64,000 bases of DNA from Chloracidobacterium validum (GTDB taxonomy: Bacteria; Acidobacteriota; Blastocatellia; Chloracidobacteriales; Chloracidobacteriaceae). The translations under genes and the position numbers were made by a program. Every line of letters begins with the position of its first letter. Position 1 is the first letter of the stretch. Under the pieces are notes generated by a model that did no database searches, was not told the origin of the DNA, and saw nothing but the letters and a program-made list of their open reading frames with translations. The DNA lies in NCBI RefSeq assembly GCF_018304825.1, contig NZ_CP072648.1:293501-357500 (forward strand), given 5' to 3'. Below, one piece after another: positions 26,191 through 34,681 of this stretch.

Positions 26191-26222
26191 ATTGGACGGC
26201 GCCATGCGCCGTCCAATTTTTT
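26191..26222 (+). terminator. Rho-independent terminator after the EF-G gene
   Basis: 12-bp stem (ATTGGACGGCGC, loop CAT, complement) followed by a run of six T, 24 bases after the EF-G stop. The adjoining gene on the minus strand ends at 26252, so it may serve both. Confidence 0.95.
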
Positions 26223-26251
26223 GCCGACACGGCCGAGATGCGCCGGTCGCC

Positions 26252-26920
26252 CTATGGGCGGGGCGGTTTTGTTGCGTGGAGCGGGGCTTCGGTCGGGTTT
26301 GGCGTCAGGGCAGGGAGTCCGAGCTTGTTGCGAATGAAGGCTTCAGCTTCGGCTTCAATCAGTTCGCCATTGGCAACCGTGACCCGTTCGGCCAGCACAT
26401 CCCCGCTGGCCGTCAGGCCAGATGGCTCAAGAAAAACGTTGTAGGGTGAGCCATACGTCCGAAAGTCGCCGGTCATCCGGCGATACAGCGCATGGGGTGT
26501 GTCGCCAACCTTGCTGCGGTCTTCGGATTCGATCACCACCGGATAGGGCGGGCCGGCTTCGCCAAAGAAGGCTTTGGTTTCGGCCGTAGAGCCATATTCA
26601 TTGACCGCGATAATGCCCAGCCCATGGTGATGATACTTGGCGTGCAAGCGCGTCAGTACCTCGGATTCGTAGCGCCAATTGCCGCACCACGGCGCAAAAT
26701 ACACAACCAAAACAAGCTTTTTATCCCTGGCCCATGTTCGCAAGTTGATCGGTTCGCCGTCGAGCGCCGGGTAGGTCCAGTCTTTGTAGTTGAGCTTGAC
26801 GGATTGGAGCGGTGCATATTCATGACCGTCTGAAACCGCAGAGCGATGCCCGGCAAGGACGTTCGTCCAGCCCAGCGTGATGAGCCAGACGAGGATGACC
26901 ACGTAAAGTCGGCTGCGCAT
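26252..26920 (-). CDS. Secreted thioredoxin-fold protein with a single active-site cysteine
   Basis: 222 aa with an N-terminal signal/anchor (RLYVVILVWLITLGWTNVLA) and a TlpA/AhpC-like thioredoxin fold: DGEPINLRTWARDKKLVLVV, then FAPWCGNWRYESEVL, and a cis-Pro-type GSPYNVFLEPSG region. The usual CxxC is CGNW here: the resolving cysteine is replaced by Trp. So it may be a peroxidase-like, isomerase-like or non-redox protein rather than a disulfide reductase. Monocistronic between the EF-G and lon genes. Confidence 0.82.
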   Translation of the reverse strand: MRSRLYVVILVWLITLGWTNVLAGHRSAVSDGHEYAPLQSVKLNYKDWTYPALDGEPINLRTWARDKKLVLVVYFAPWCGNWRYESEVLTRLHAKYHHHGLGIIAVNEYGSTAETKAFFGEAGPPYPVVIESEDRSKVGDTPHALYRRMTGDFRTYGSPYNVFLEPSGLTASGDVLAERVTVANGELIEAEAEAFIRNKLGLPALTPNPTEAPLHATKPPRP

Positions 26921-27103
26921 AGTGAAACCTCTGTCAGCAAGTAGCTATTGTGGGTTGCCGAAGCGAAAACATCGGGCGCGCACCATAGCAGATGGGGTTG
27001 CGCGGTTGAAGTTAGAGCTGGCAGCCGGCGCTCTTCGAGCCTAAGCCACGGGCGTACTGGTCTCGCCCGTAAGCTTGCAAGTGAAATGGGTCATTTCGAG
27101 TCC

Positions 27104-29539
27104 CTACGATTTGCCGTTTTTGGCAGGTGCATGCTTTGCTGGTTTGCCGAGCGCCGTAGCCAGGACTTCACTCACCTCGCGGACGTACACAAACTTCAAG
27201 CCTTTGATCAGGTCGGCCGCAATGTCTTCGACATCCGGCCGGTTCTTGACCGGAAGGATGATGACCTTGATCCCGGCACGGCGCGCGGCAAGGACTTTTT
27301 CACGAATGCCGCCGACCGGCAGCACATCGCCGCGTAAGGTAATTTCACCGGTCATGGCCACCGCGCGCTTGACTGGACGGCGGGCCAGCGCCGAGACCAT
27401 GGCCGTTGCGAGCGTGATTCCGGCGGATGGTCCATCCTTGGGAATCGCGCCTTCGGGAATGTGAATGTGCAGGTCGTGCTGGGAGAAGACATCGGGTTCG
27501 ATGCCCAGCTCGCGGGCGCGCGACTTGGCATACGATAGCGCCGCGTGGGCGGACTCCTTCATCACGTCTCCAAGCTTGCCGGTGAGGAGCAGGCTGCCTT
27601 TTCCGCGCAGCAGCAGCGATTCAACGTGCATAACGTCACCGCCCACGCTGGTCCAGGCGAGGCCGGCCGCAACGCCAATTCGATCCTGGTCCAAAATGGC
27701 ATCCATCGTGAACTTGGGAATACCCAGGTAATCGGGCAATGTCGTCGCCGTAATGACCATCTTTTGGGTTTCTCCCTCGGCGACGCGCCGGGCGACTTTG
27801 CGGCAGACTTTGCCAATCTCGCGCTCGAGTTGGCGGACGCCTGCCTCGCGGGTGTACTGGGCGATGAGCCGGCGCAGGGCGCTGTTGGTCAGATTGATGT
27901 GCTGGCTGGTAAGCCCAGTTTCGGCCATTTGCTTTTTGACCAGATGGCGACGGGCAATGGCGAGCTTTTCTTCCTGGGTGTAGCCCGGCAGTCGAACGAT
28001 TTCGAGCCGGTCGCGGAGCGCCGGTTGAATGGTGTCCGTGACATTGGCCGTCAGCATGAACATCACTTTTGACAAGTCGAACGGCACGCCAAGGTAGTTG
28101 TCCCGAAAGGCGTGGTTTTGTTCGGGGTCAAGCACCTCCAGCAAGGCTGACGCGGGATCGCCGCGAAAATCGTGACCGAGCTTGTCCACCTCATCGAGCA
28201 GCATCAGCGGGTTGTTGGCCCCGGCCTGTTGCAGCCCCATGATGATGCGGCCCGGCATCGCGCCCACGTAGGTTCGGCGATGCCCGCGAATTTCAGCTTC
28301 ATCATGGACGCCGCCAAGCGAAATATGGACGAATTTCCGTCCAATCGCTCTGGCGACCGAGCGCCCGAGCGAGGTCTTGCCGACGCCCGGTGGTCCAACT
28401 AAACAAAGCAGAAGCCCCTTGGCATCCGGCTTGAGGCGACGCACGGCCAAGGCTTCGAGAATACGCTCCTTGACGGTTTCAAGGCCGTGGTGGTCGGCAT
28501 CGAGGACTGCTTTGACTTGTGACAGGTCAATGTGGTCTTCCGAGCTGATACCCCACGGAAGCGCCAGTAGCGTATCGAGGTAGGTACGCAATAGCCCGGC
28601 CTCGGCCGCGTCTGGGTGGAGACGTTCAAGCCGCTTGAGCTGCCGTACGGCTTCTTCGCGGGCGCGGGCCGGGAGCTGACCTTCCGCAATTTTTTCCTGA
28701 TAGCTGGCAACTTCGTCGCCCAGATCGGAAATTTCCCCCAGCTCTTGCTGGATGGCCTTGAGCTGCTGCCGCAGGTAAAACTCCCGCTGGGAGCGGTCCA
28801 TCTCGCCCTTGGCCTGGCTACTGATTTCCTGCTGAACCGTCAGGACCCCAACTTCCCGCGCCATGAGGTCATGAACACGTCGCAAACGCGCAACCGGATC
28901 GGTTTCTTCGAGAATGGCTTGGGCGTCGTCAATTTTGGCTTCGAGGTTGGACGCACACAAGTCAGCCAAGCGCCCTGGGTCGTCGAGCGAGGCCGCAATG
29001 GCGAGGACCTCCGCCGAGATTTGCTTGCCGAGCGTGACGATGCGCTCAAGCAGTCCTTTGACCGCGCGGATGAGCGCCTCGACTTCAAGGCTCATCTCGA
29101 CGGGTGTTTCCACAATCGGGTGGACTTCCGCCTGCAAGTAGCCCGCCTCGTCGGTCACGTTCACAAGGGCGGCGCGAGCTAATCCCTGAACCAGGACACG
29201 CACCCGCCCATCGCCCATCTTGAGCAACCGCATAACGGCCGCAATCGTGCCAACCCGATGTAAATCGGCGTCCGTCGGGTCTTCATGATTTGGGTCACGC
29301 TGGGTGGCGAGCACGATCAGCCTTTGGTTTGGCAACACGCTTTCGACGGCCCGTTGTGACTTCTCGCGCTGCACGAAAAGCGGCACGATGATGAACGGAA
29401 AAATGACAATGTCGCGCAGTGGGAGAAGTGGCAGCTTATCGGGAATTTCTAGTGTCCCCTCGCCGGTTAGCGGGAGATCGCTGGATAGCTCCTGTGTGAT
29501 TGGTGTTGCCAAATTGGCGCCTAGAATTTTTGATACCAT
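27104..29539 (-). CDS. lon: ATP-dependent Lon protease
   Basis: 811-aa cytoplasmic AAA+ serine protease (LonA) that degrades misfolded and regulatory proteins. N-terminal LAN domain begins [23 protein letters not shown]+ module has [31 protein letters not shown] and LLDEVDKLG; the C-terminal protease domain has the catalytic serine in PKDGPSAGI and lysine in [14 protein letters not shown]. Length matches the family. GGAGC lies 7 bases before the start. Divergent from the MNIO operon across 301 bp. Confidence 0.97.
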   Translation of the reverse strand: MVSKILGANLATPITQELSSDLPLTGEGTLEIPDKLPLLPLRDIVIFPFIIVPLFVQREKSQRAVESVLPNQRLIVLATQRDPNHEDPTDADLHRVGTIAAVMRLLKMGDGRVRVLVQGLARAALVNVTDEAGYLQAEVHPIVETPVEMSLEVEALIRAVKGLLERIVTLGKQISAEVLAIAASLDDPGRLADLCASNLEAKIDDAQAILEETDPVARLRRVHDLMAREVGVLTVQQEISSQAKGEMDRSQREFYLRQQLKAIQQELGEISDLGDEVASYQEKIAEGQLPARAREEAVRQLKRLERLHPDAAEAGLLRTYLDTLLALPWGISSEDHIDLSQVKAVLDADHHGLETVKERILEALAVRRLKPDAKGLLLCLVGPPGVGKTSLGRSVARAIGRKFVHISLGGVHDEAEIRGHRRTYVGAMPGRIIMGLQQAGANNPLMLLDEVDKLGHDFRGDPASALLEVLDPEQNHAFRDNYLGVPFDLSKVMFMLTANVTDTIQPALRDRLEIVRLPGYTQEEKLAIARRHLVKKQMAETGLTSQHINLTNSALRRLIAQYTREAGVRQLEREIGKVCRKVARRVAEGETQKMVITATTLPDYLGIPKFTMDAILDQDRIGVAAGLAWTSVGGDVMHVESLLLRGKGSLLLTGKLGDVMKESAHAALSYAKSRARELGIEPDVFSQHDLHIHIPEGAIPKDGPSAGITLATAMVSALARRPVKRAVAMTGEITLRGDVLPVGGIREKVLAARRAGIKVIILPVKNRPDVEDIAADLIKGLKFVYVREVSEVLATALGKPAKHAPAKNGKS

Positions 29540-29840
29540 AGTCGTTGCTCCTGCACCGGCCAGAGCAAGTAAAAGTATCGTGTTTTACCCAGGATGTGAA
29601 AGTGTATCACCTGGTTTTCCGGCTAGGGTTTTCGCTCTAAGCGCCCTCCAGTCGGAGACGCGAAGCTTGGTGTGGACACATTCAGTCATTAAACAATGAT
29701 GTCACATCGGCTGCGTACTTCGGTTGTAAGATGAGAAACAACCGAGTTGCCGTTCCTCTATCTGTGACTACGCTGCCCCGGCGTCCCCATCCTTCCACGC
29801 CACTAGGCTTCGCGCCTGGAGACACACGGGAGATACACCT
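29540..29840. promoter_or_regulatory. Divergent intergenic region between lon and the MNIO operon
   Basis: 301 bp without a gene; must contain both promoters. Visible inverted repeats: GTAAAA (29569-29574) / TTTTAC (29583-29588) about 30 bases upstream of the lon start, and TCATT (29686-29690) / AATGA (29695-29699). No CIRCE element or clear sigma-32 box was seen. Either repeat could be an operator. Confidence 0.35.
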
Positions 29841-30875
29841 ATGAGTACTTACTTAGTGAACCCATCAAAAGCCTATCCATCTCAGCCTGCAAACCAACCT
29901 TCCGCACAGCAGCCCAACCAGTGGGTAGCGTGGCTCCTCGGCACGGCGTGGCTGGTGCTACTGGGGTGCTTCACCTACGTCATCATCAAGTTGCCCAAGA
30001 CGGACTTTCTCTGGGGCTACTTGCTATCCTGTCTCGGCGTGATTGGAACACTGTACTTCTTGCGGTACGTGTCAGAACCGGTCGAGGACCTGCCAAAGCT
30101 TGATACATCCGACCCATACCGTCTGGCCTATCTGCGCGGGCGGGCGAATGAAGCCTTACGGGTGGCGGCGGCCCTGCTGATCGAGCGCCAGGCGCTGGTG
30201 GTTATCCGTGACCAGAATGGCAGCGTGACCGAACTTGTCAAGGCACCTGACTGTGACCCGAAGCAGTTCGAGTTCCCTATTGAGCGCGCCGTGTTGGACT
30301 TTTTCACCGTACCACGTCCCTCAGAAGAGATGTTTCAAAAGGACGGACTCAAAGCGCGGGTGGATGATCTCTACAAGGAAGACCTCGTCAACAGAGGCTT
30401 CCTCCCGACTGAAGCGCAGGAAACGCGCCGCACGTGGCGTGTGTGCTTTGCGTGGTGTTTCATCGCCGTGGTTGGGCTGACCAAGATTGTGGTCGCGCTG
30501 CTTGCCGGGCGTTACACTATCGGCTTCACGATAGTCATTTTCCTGGCGGCTTTCTTCTGGGCGGCTGCGTTTATCGGCGACTATCGGACGCGCCTTGGCG
30601 ACTACGTTCTGGAGTCGTTGGCTTCGCTCTATGAAGGCTTGCGGCAACAGTCCACGGCGCTCAAAACCCGCGGCGCGGCGGCGCAGCTTGCGTTGGTGGC
30701 CGGCGTCTATGGCTTGAGCGCCATGCCGGCCGAGGCATTTCCCGACGTGAGAGAAACCTTCCGGCAGGCATCCTCTGGCTCTTCCTGCGGTAGCTCCTGC
30801 GGTAGTAGCTGCGGTGGTGACGGTGGCGGCGGCGATGGCGGTGGTTGCGGAGGGGGCTGTGGTGGGTGCAGCTAA
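29841..30875 (+). CDS. Membrane protein with Cys/Gly-rich C-terminal tail (TIGR04222-like), candidate MNIO substrate
   Basis: 344 aa. Two membrane helices at about 29-50 and 56-75, a soluble domain of about 120 residues (PYRLAYLRGRANEALRVAAA, a winged-helix-like segment including RQALVVI), two more helices at about 202-245, then a tail. The last 34 residues (311-344) are almost only Ser, Gly, Asp and six Cys, in SSCGSSCGSSCGG and GGGCGGGCGGCS blocks. As I recall, this layout matches the TIGR04222 membrane-protein family. GGGAG precedes the ATG. The next gene is a DUF692/MNIO oxidase, a family that modifies cysteines in ribosomal peptides, so the tail is the natural substrate candidate. The function of the membrane part is unknown. 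Confidence 0.85.
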   Translation: MSTYLVNPSKAYPSQPANQPSAQQPNQWVAWLLGTAWLVLLGCFTYVIIKLPKTDFLWGYLLSCLGVIGTLYFLRYVSEPVEDLPKLDTSDPYRLAYLRGRANEALRVAAALLIERQALVVIRDQNGSVTELVKAPDCDPKQFEFPIERAVLDFFTVPRPSEEMFQKDGLKARVDDLYKEDLVNRGFLPTEAQETRRTWRVCFAWCFIAVVGLTKIVVALLAGRYTIGFTIVIFLAAFFWAAAFIGDYRTRLGDYVLESLASLYEGLRQQSTALKTRGAAAQLALVAGVYGLSAMPAEAFPDVRETFRQASSGSSCGSSCGSSCGGDGGGGDGGGCGGGCGGCS

Positions 30876-30915
30876 CCTCAGCCAACCGACGCCTAGCCGT
30901 GATGGGAGATAGTTC

Positions 30916-31803
30916 ATGCGACCGATGGCGCCTGTAACCGACCGGGTTGGTCTTGGATGGCGCGCGCTGCTCGCGGCCGACATCCTGGCCAACCTCGACC
31001 GCATAGACGTTGTGGAAGTCATCGCCGACGACTACTTCGATGCGCCTCAGCGCGACCGCCAGGCCCTGCGTCTGCTTGGGCGACAAGTGCCGCTGGTACT
31101 GCACGGCGTGTCATTGGGTTTGGCTTCAACCGTTCCGGTGGATGTGGTTCGACTCGATCACATGGCGCGGCTCATCGAGGATGTCGAACCGTGGTTTTGG
31201 TCGGAACACTTGGCCTTTGTCCGTGGCGGTGGCGTCGAAATCGGTCATCTGGCCGCTCCGCCACGGACGGCGGCGACCATCGAAGGAACAGCCCGCAATC
31301 TGGCAACGACGCGAACCATTGTAGGTAGTGCGCCACTAGTCGAGAACGTATCCACCCTGTTTGAGCCGCCCGGCAGTACGCTGGATGAAGCCACATGGTT
31401 GCGCGGTGTCTTGGCCGCAACCGAAAACGATCTCCTGCTGGATTTGCACAACCTCTACACCAATGGGTGTAACTGTGACTTTGACCCGTATGACGTCATT
31501 GCCAACCTGCCGCTTGAGCGGGTGGGGTGCATACACATTGCCGGCGGCAAGTGGGTTCAGGCCACGCGCTTTCCAGGACGGCGGCGGCTGGACGATCATC
31601 GGCATGCCACACCGCCGCCTGTGTTTGATTTGCTGACCGAAGTTGCGCGTCGCGCCCGGCAACCGCTGGTCGTGATTCTGGAGCGGGACGGCGACTACCC
31701 AGCGTTTGACGAACTCCTTGCCGAACTGGATGCCGCCCGCGCTGCCCTGGCTCACGGACGCGCGGCACAATTGGCTAAACCCGATGTCGTCGCCACAATT
31801 TGA
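30916..31803 (+). CDS. Multinuclear non-heme iron-dependent oxidase (MNIO, DUF692)
   Basis: 295-aa TIM-barrel enzyme of the DUF692/MbnB family. Conserved metal-ligand positions are visible: H63 (LHGVSLGL), E97-H98 (WSEHLAF), E143-N144 (VENVST), D176/H178/N179 (LDLHNLYTN), H207 (IHIAGG), D227/H228/H230 (LDDHRH) and E256 (LERDGD). Known members use two or three irons and O2 to remodel cysteine residues of precursor peptides (MbnB, TglH, ChrH). It lies 40 bases after the Cys-rich-tail gene, with GGGAG before the ATG, and overlaps the next gene by 20 bases. Modification of the neighbouring tail is inferred. The enzyme itself has cysteines at 185, 187 and 205. Confidence 0.92.
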   Translation: MRPMAPVTDRVGLGWRALLAADILANLDRIDVVEVIADDYFDAPQRDRQALRLLGRQVPLVLHGVSLGLASTVPVDVVRLDHMARLIEDVEPWFWSEHLAFVRGGGVEIGHLAAPPRTAATIEGTARNLATTRTIVGSAPLVENVSTLFEPPGSTLDEATWLRGVLAATENDLLLDLHNLYTNGCNCDFDPYDVIANLPLERVGCIHIAGGKWVQATRFPGRRRLDDHRHATPPPVFDLLTEVARRARQPLVVILERDGDYPAFDELLAELDAARAALAHGRAAQLAKPDVVATI

Positions 31804-32077
31804 AGCTTTCTTAGCCCGCCTGTATGCCGATGCTTCCTTCCGTGAGGAGTTCCTGGCGGCGCCTGAAACGGTAGCCAAGGCCTTTGGTCTCTCGGCGCAG
31901 GAGTGCGCGGCGGTGGCCACCATTGACTTGACCGGCCTCGAACTTGCCGCGCGCGTCTTCGCCAAAAAATTGGATTACAAGGCAGAGCACCAGCGCCAGC
32001 AGGGTTGGCGGACGCGGCTGCGGCGCTGGTGGCGCGACCGGTGGGCAGCCGCGCGGCACTACAAAGGTCGCGCTTGA
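31784..32077 (+). CDS. Small partner protein of the MNIO operon
   Basis: 97 aa, overlapping the end of the oxidase gene by 20 bases, so translation is likely coupled. Residues about 4-50 form a short helical module (FEAFLARLYADASFREEFLA, then AKAFGLSAQECAAV), reminiscent of Nif11-type leader or LigA-like helices; the C-terminal half is strongly basic (RTRLRRWWRDRW). Partner proteins that deliver the substrate to the oxidase are usual in MNIO systems (MbnC, TglI). This protein could fill that role, but it lacks obvious similarity to them. Only one cysteine (C41), so it is a poor substrate itself. Confidence 0.8.
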   Translation: MSSPQFEAFLARLYADASFREEFLAAPETVAKAFGLSAQECAAVATIDLTGLELAARVFAKKLDYKAEHQRQQGWRTRLRRWWRDRWAAARHYKGRA

Positions 32078-32118
32078 CCACCGGAAGCCACAGCTTGACG
32101 CGCTCCACTCAGAAAGGC

Positions 32119-33456
32119 TTACTCCACAAGGATGGCTTCAGGGCTGAACGCCGCTGCCGGGTCTGTGGGCACATCCGCGAAGAAGTCGGTCAAACGCTGA
32201 TAGGCCGACCGGCGCCCAATCGCCTGATTGACCAATTCCGTGATCGTTTGTGCACCCTGTGACAAAAACAGCGGCCGCGAAGCAAAAATGTTGGTGAAGT
32301 ACATGCTTGGGATACCGCGCTCCTTGGCATGGGCGGCCAGCGCCGTGGTGCCCAGCACCAGGTCAGGCTTGAGTTCATCCACGGCAATCACGTCTTGATC
32401 GAACGTTTTGCGAAAGACAATGGTCGTCCCCCGCGCTTCCAGCCAGGCTTCATCTTCCTTCGTGAAGGGCGTTTGCCCGATGTTGGTCGAGACATAGGGG
32501 ACTTCGGCACCGGCTTCAATGAGCAAGCGCGCGACCATGAGTTCGCTCCCTTCATAACCGGCGACAATGATCCGTCCCCGGACCGGCGTTCGGGCAAAGA
32601 CCTCTGCCACGGCCTGGGATTCGCGTTCGGCGAGTTCTTCGATCAGACTCGGCCGGATGTTAAACGCCTTGCCAATGCGTTCAATCCAAGTGCGCGTGCC
32701 TTCTACACCGACCGGTGTGCAACCCATGGAGGGAATCTTATATTTTGCCAACAGCGCACAAGTTTTGGTGTAAAACGGATGGAGCGTCACGTTGACGCCG
32801 ACACTGAGCACCTTGCGAAAATCACCAATCGTGCGCGCCGGAATATGGGCCACCAGCCGAACCCCAAGCTTGGCCAGCAGTTGCTCCAGATAAAGCGGAT
32901 CCGCCGGAAACACTTCTCCAATGGTCGAAGCTGTGTCGGTTTGCCGCGGCGGCAGCCCATCCCGTTCCACCAAGCACTTCAAAAGCTGCGAGGTTGCAAT
33001 GTCCTTGGCTTCGGCATGCGATTTGACGCCATAACCGGGGACATGCATGGGCACCACCAACGGAAACGTCGGGTCATCCTTGGCGCGCGCGGCATAGTCC
33101 TTGGCAATGGCATCAATGGCCAACCCGACGGTTTCTTCATTGCACAGGGTGATGAGCGCGATGATCCGGGGGTTGAATTGGGCAATGGTTTCGGCAACGG
33201 CAGCGCGCGTCCGATCTTCAATTCGGCCGTTGGTGAGATCGGCGGCAGTGTAAACCGGCGTGAGCACTGACTTTCGCGCCGCATAAAAGTGTGACACGAA
33301 GTCGAGTCCATAGACGCAGCCGGCGTTGCCGACCAAAATGGGAACAATCCCCTCGACGCGCATCATGACACGCAGGCTACCAAAAGCCTGACACATCGAA
33401 AGTGGGGCGTGCTTGGAGCTACAGGCGTTGATACGCTGAAGAACGTTGAGTTGCAT
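32119..33456 (-). CDS. bchY: Chlorophyllide a reductase subunit BchY
   Basis: 445 aa. Subunit of the nitrogenase-like chlorophyllide oxidoreductase BchXYZ, which reduces ring B on the way to bacteriochlorophyll a. Motifs matching BchY as recalled: SMCQAFGSLRVMMRVEG, GNAGCVYGLDFVSHFYAARK, VPGYGVKSHAEAKDI, GEVFPADPLYLEQLL and LHPFYTKT. Cys residues in the first two motifs are candidate iron-sulfur ligands. I placed the start at ATG 33456, as the upstream 42 codons look like read-through. BchX and BchZ are not in the window, so the genes are split in this genome, or located beyond it. The DHS-like gene is upstream on the same strand. Confidence 0.88.
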   Translation of the reverse strand: MQLNVLQRINACSSKHAPLSMCQAFGSLRVMMRVEGIVPILVGNAGCVYGLDFVSHFYAARKSVLTPVYTAADLTNGRIEDRTRAAVAETIAQFNPRIIALITLCNEETVGLAIDAIAKDYAARAKDDPTFPLVVPMHVPGYGVKSHAEAKDIATSQLLKCLVERDGLPPRQTDTASTIGEVFPADPLYLEQLLAKLGVRLVAHIPARTIGDFRKVLSVGVNVTLHPFYTKTCALLAKYKIPSMGCTPVGVEGTRTWIERIGKAFNIRPSLIEELAERESQAVAEVFARTPVRGRIIVAGYEGSELMVARLLIEAGAEVPYVSTNIGQTPFTKEDEAWLEARGTTIVFRKTFDQDVIAVDELKPDLVLGTTALAAHAKERGIPSMYFTNIFASRPLFLSQGAQTITELVNQAIGRRSAYQRLTDFFADVPTDPAAAFSPEAILVE

Positions 33457-33597
33457 CCGCTTCACATGGCGGGGACGGTGAGCAAGTCTGTGGGGCGCCA
33501 CCGGCGACCTCTCTTCCAACCTACAGCGCCATCCACGCCAAGCGAAGGGTGACTTTTGGCGTTTTGCCGAAGCTCGCGCCAAGGGCTGTCCACCGGC

Positions 33598-34578
33598 TTA
33601 CCAGCCCAGGATGTAGGCAAACATCAATGGCGCGACAATCGAAGCGTCCGACTCAACGATAAACTTCGGTGTTTCAACCCCCAGCTTACCCCAGGTGATT
33701 TTCTCGTTGGGAACCGCCCCGGAGTAGGAGCCATACGAAGTCGTTGAGTCGCTGATCTGGCAGAAATAGCCCCAGACCGGCACATTTTCGCGGCGTAGGT
33801 CCTGGTGCAACATCGGAACGACGCAAATAGGAAAGTCACCGGCGATGCCGCCGCCAATCTGGAAGAAGCCGATTGAAGCCGCCGCGCTGGTTTCGGTGTA
33901 CCAGTTGGCGAGTTCAATCATGTACTCAATGCCCGTCCGGACTGTATGGACGTGCTTGACATCGCCGCTGATGCAGTGTCCGGCGTACATATTGCCCAGG
34001 GTCGAGTCTTCCCAGCCCGGCACGAACATCGGTAGCTTCTTGGCCTTGGCCGCCAGCAGCCAACTGTGCTTGGGGTCAATCTGATAGTTGGCTTGCAGTC
34101 TGGGGTTGTCGAGAATGCGCCAGAAAAACTCATGCGGAAACAGGCGTTCGCCGCGCGCGTCGCAGGCCATCCACTCTTCAAGTATGAATGACTCGATTCG
34201 CCGCATGGCTTCGCCTTCGGGAATACAGGTGTCGGTCACGCGATTGAGGTGCCGCTCCAGCAGCGCTTGTTCGTCCTGTGGCGTCAGATCGCGGTAGTGC
34301 GGGATGCGTTCGTAGAAGTTGTGCGCGACGAGATTGAAGACATCTTCCTCCAGGTTGGCGCCGGTGCACGAAATGGCGTGAACCTTGTCCTGCCGAATCA
34401 TTTCAGCCAACGACAATCCCAGTTCCGCCGTGCTCATCGCCCCCGCCAGCGTCACCAGCATTTTCCCGCCAGCCTCGAGGTGACGGCAGTAGGCCTCGGC
34501 CGCCTCGACCAGTGCCGCGGCGTTGAAGTGCCGAAAATGATGTTTGATGAACGTCGTGATTGGTTGCTGTGTCTGCAT
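33598..34578 (-). CDS. Deoxyhypusine synthase-like protein
   Basis: 326 aa of the deoxyhypusine/homospermidine synthase family (NAD- and spermidine-dependent fold). Recognisable segments: LAGAMSTAELGLSLAEMIRQ, ISCTGANLEEDVFN, HEFFWRIL, and the C-terminal SYGSYSGAVPNEKITWGKL. Bacteria have no eIF5A, so such proteins are usually thought to make homospermidine or another polyamine product. Compared with human DHS from memory, the catalytic Lys329 position in the C-terminal DAS segment is Ile here. No strong clue from the neighbours: RNase E/G upstream and bchY downstream. Confidence 0.88.
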   Translation of the reverse strand: MQTQQPITTFIKHHFRHFNAAALVEAAEAYCRHLEAGGKMLVTLAGAMSTAELGLSLAEMIRQDKVHAISCTGANLEEDVFNLVAHNFYERIPHYRDLTPQDEQALLERHLNRVTDTCIPEGEAMRRIESFILEEWMACDARGERLFPHEFFWRILDNPRLQANYQIDPKHSWLLAAKAKKLPMFVPGWEDSTLGNMYAGHCISGDVKHVHTVRTGIEYMIELANWYTETSAAASIGFFQIGGGIAGDFPICVVPMLHQDLRRENVPVWGYFCQISDSTTSYGSYSGAVPNEKITWGKLGVETPKFIVESDASIVAPLMFAYILGW

Positions 34579-34681
34579 GTAGAACCCTCCCCTGCCATCG
34601 CCACGCCCACCGCGGGACTGGCTGCGGTGGGCGGCGTGGTTGCCCGCCGTGACGGGGGCAATGACTCACTACGCGCGAAAT

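Noticed and set aside
32119-33456. Nitrogenase or light-independent protochlorophyllide reductase subunit (BchN/BchB)
   Set aside because: The FVSHFYAARKSV and VPGYGVKSHAEAKD motifs fit BchY rather than BchN/BchB or NifDK.
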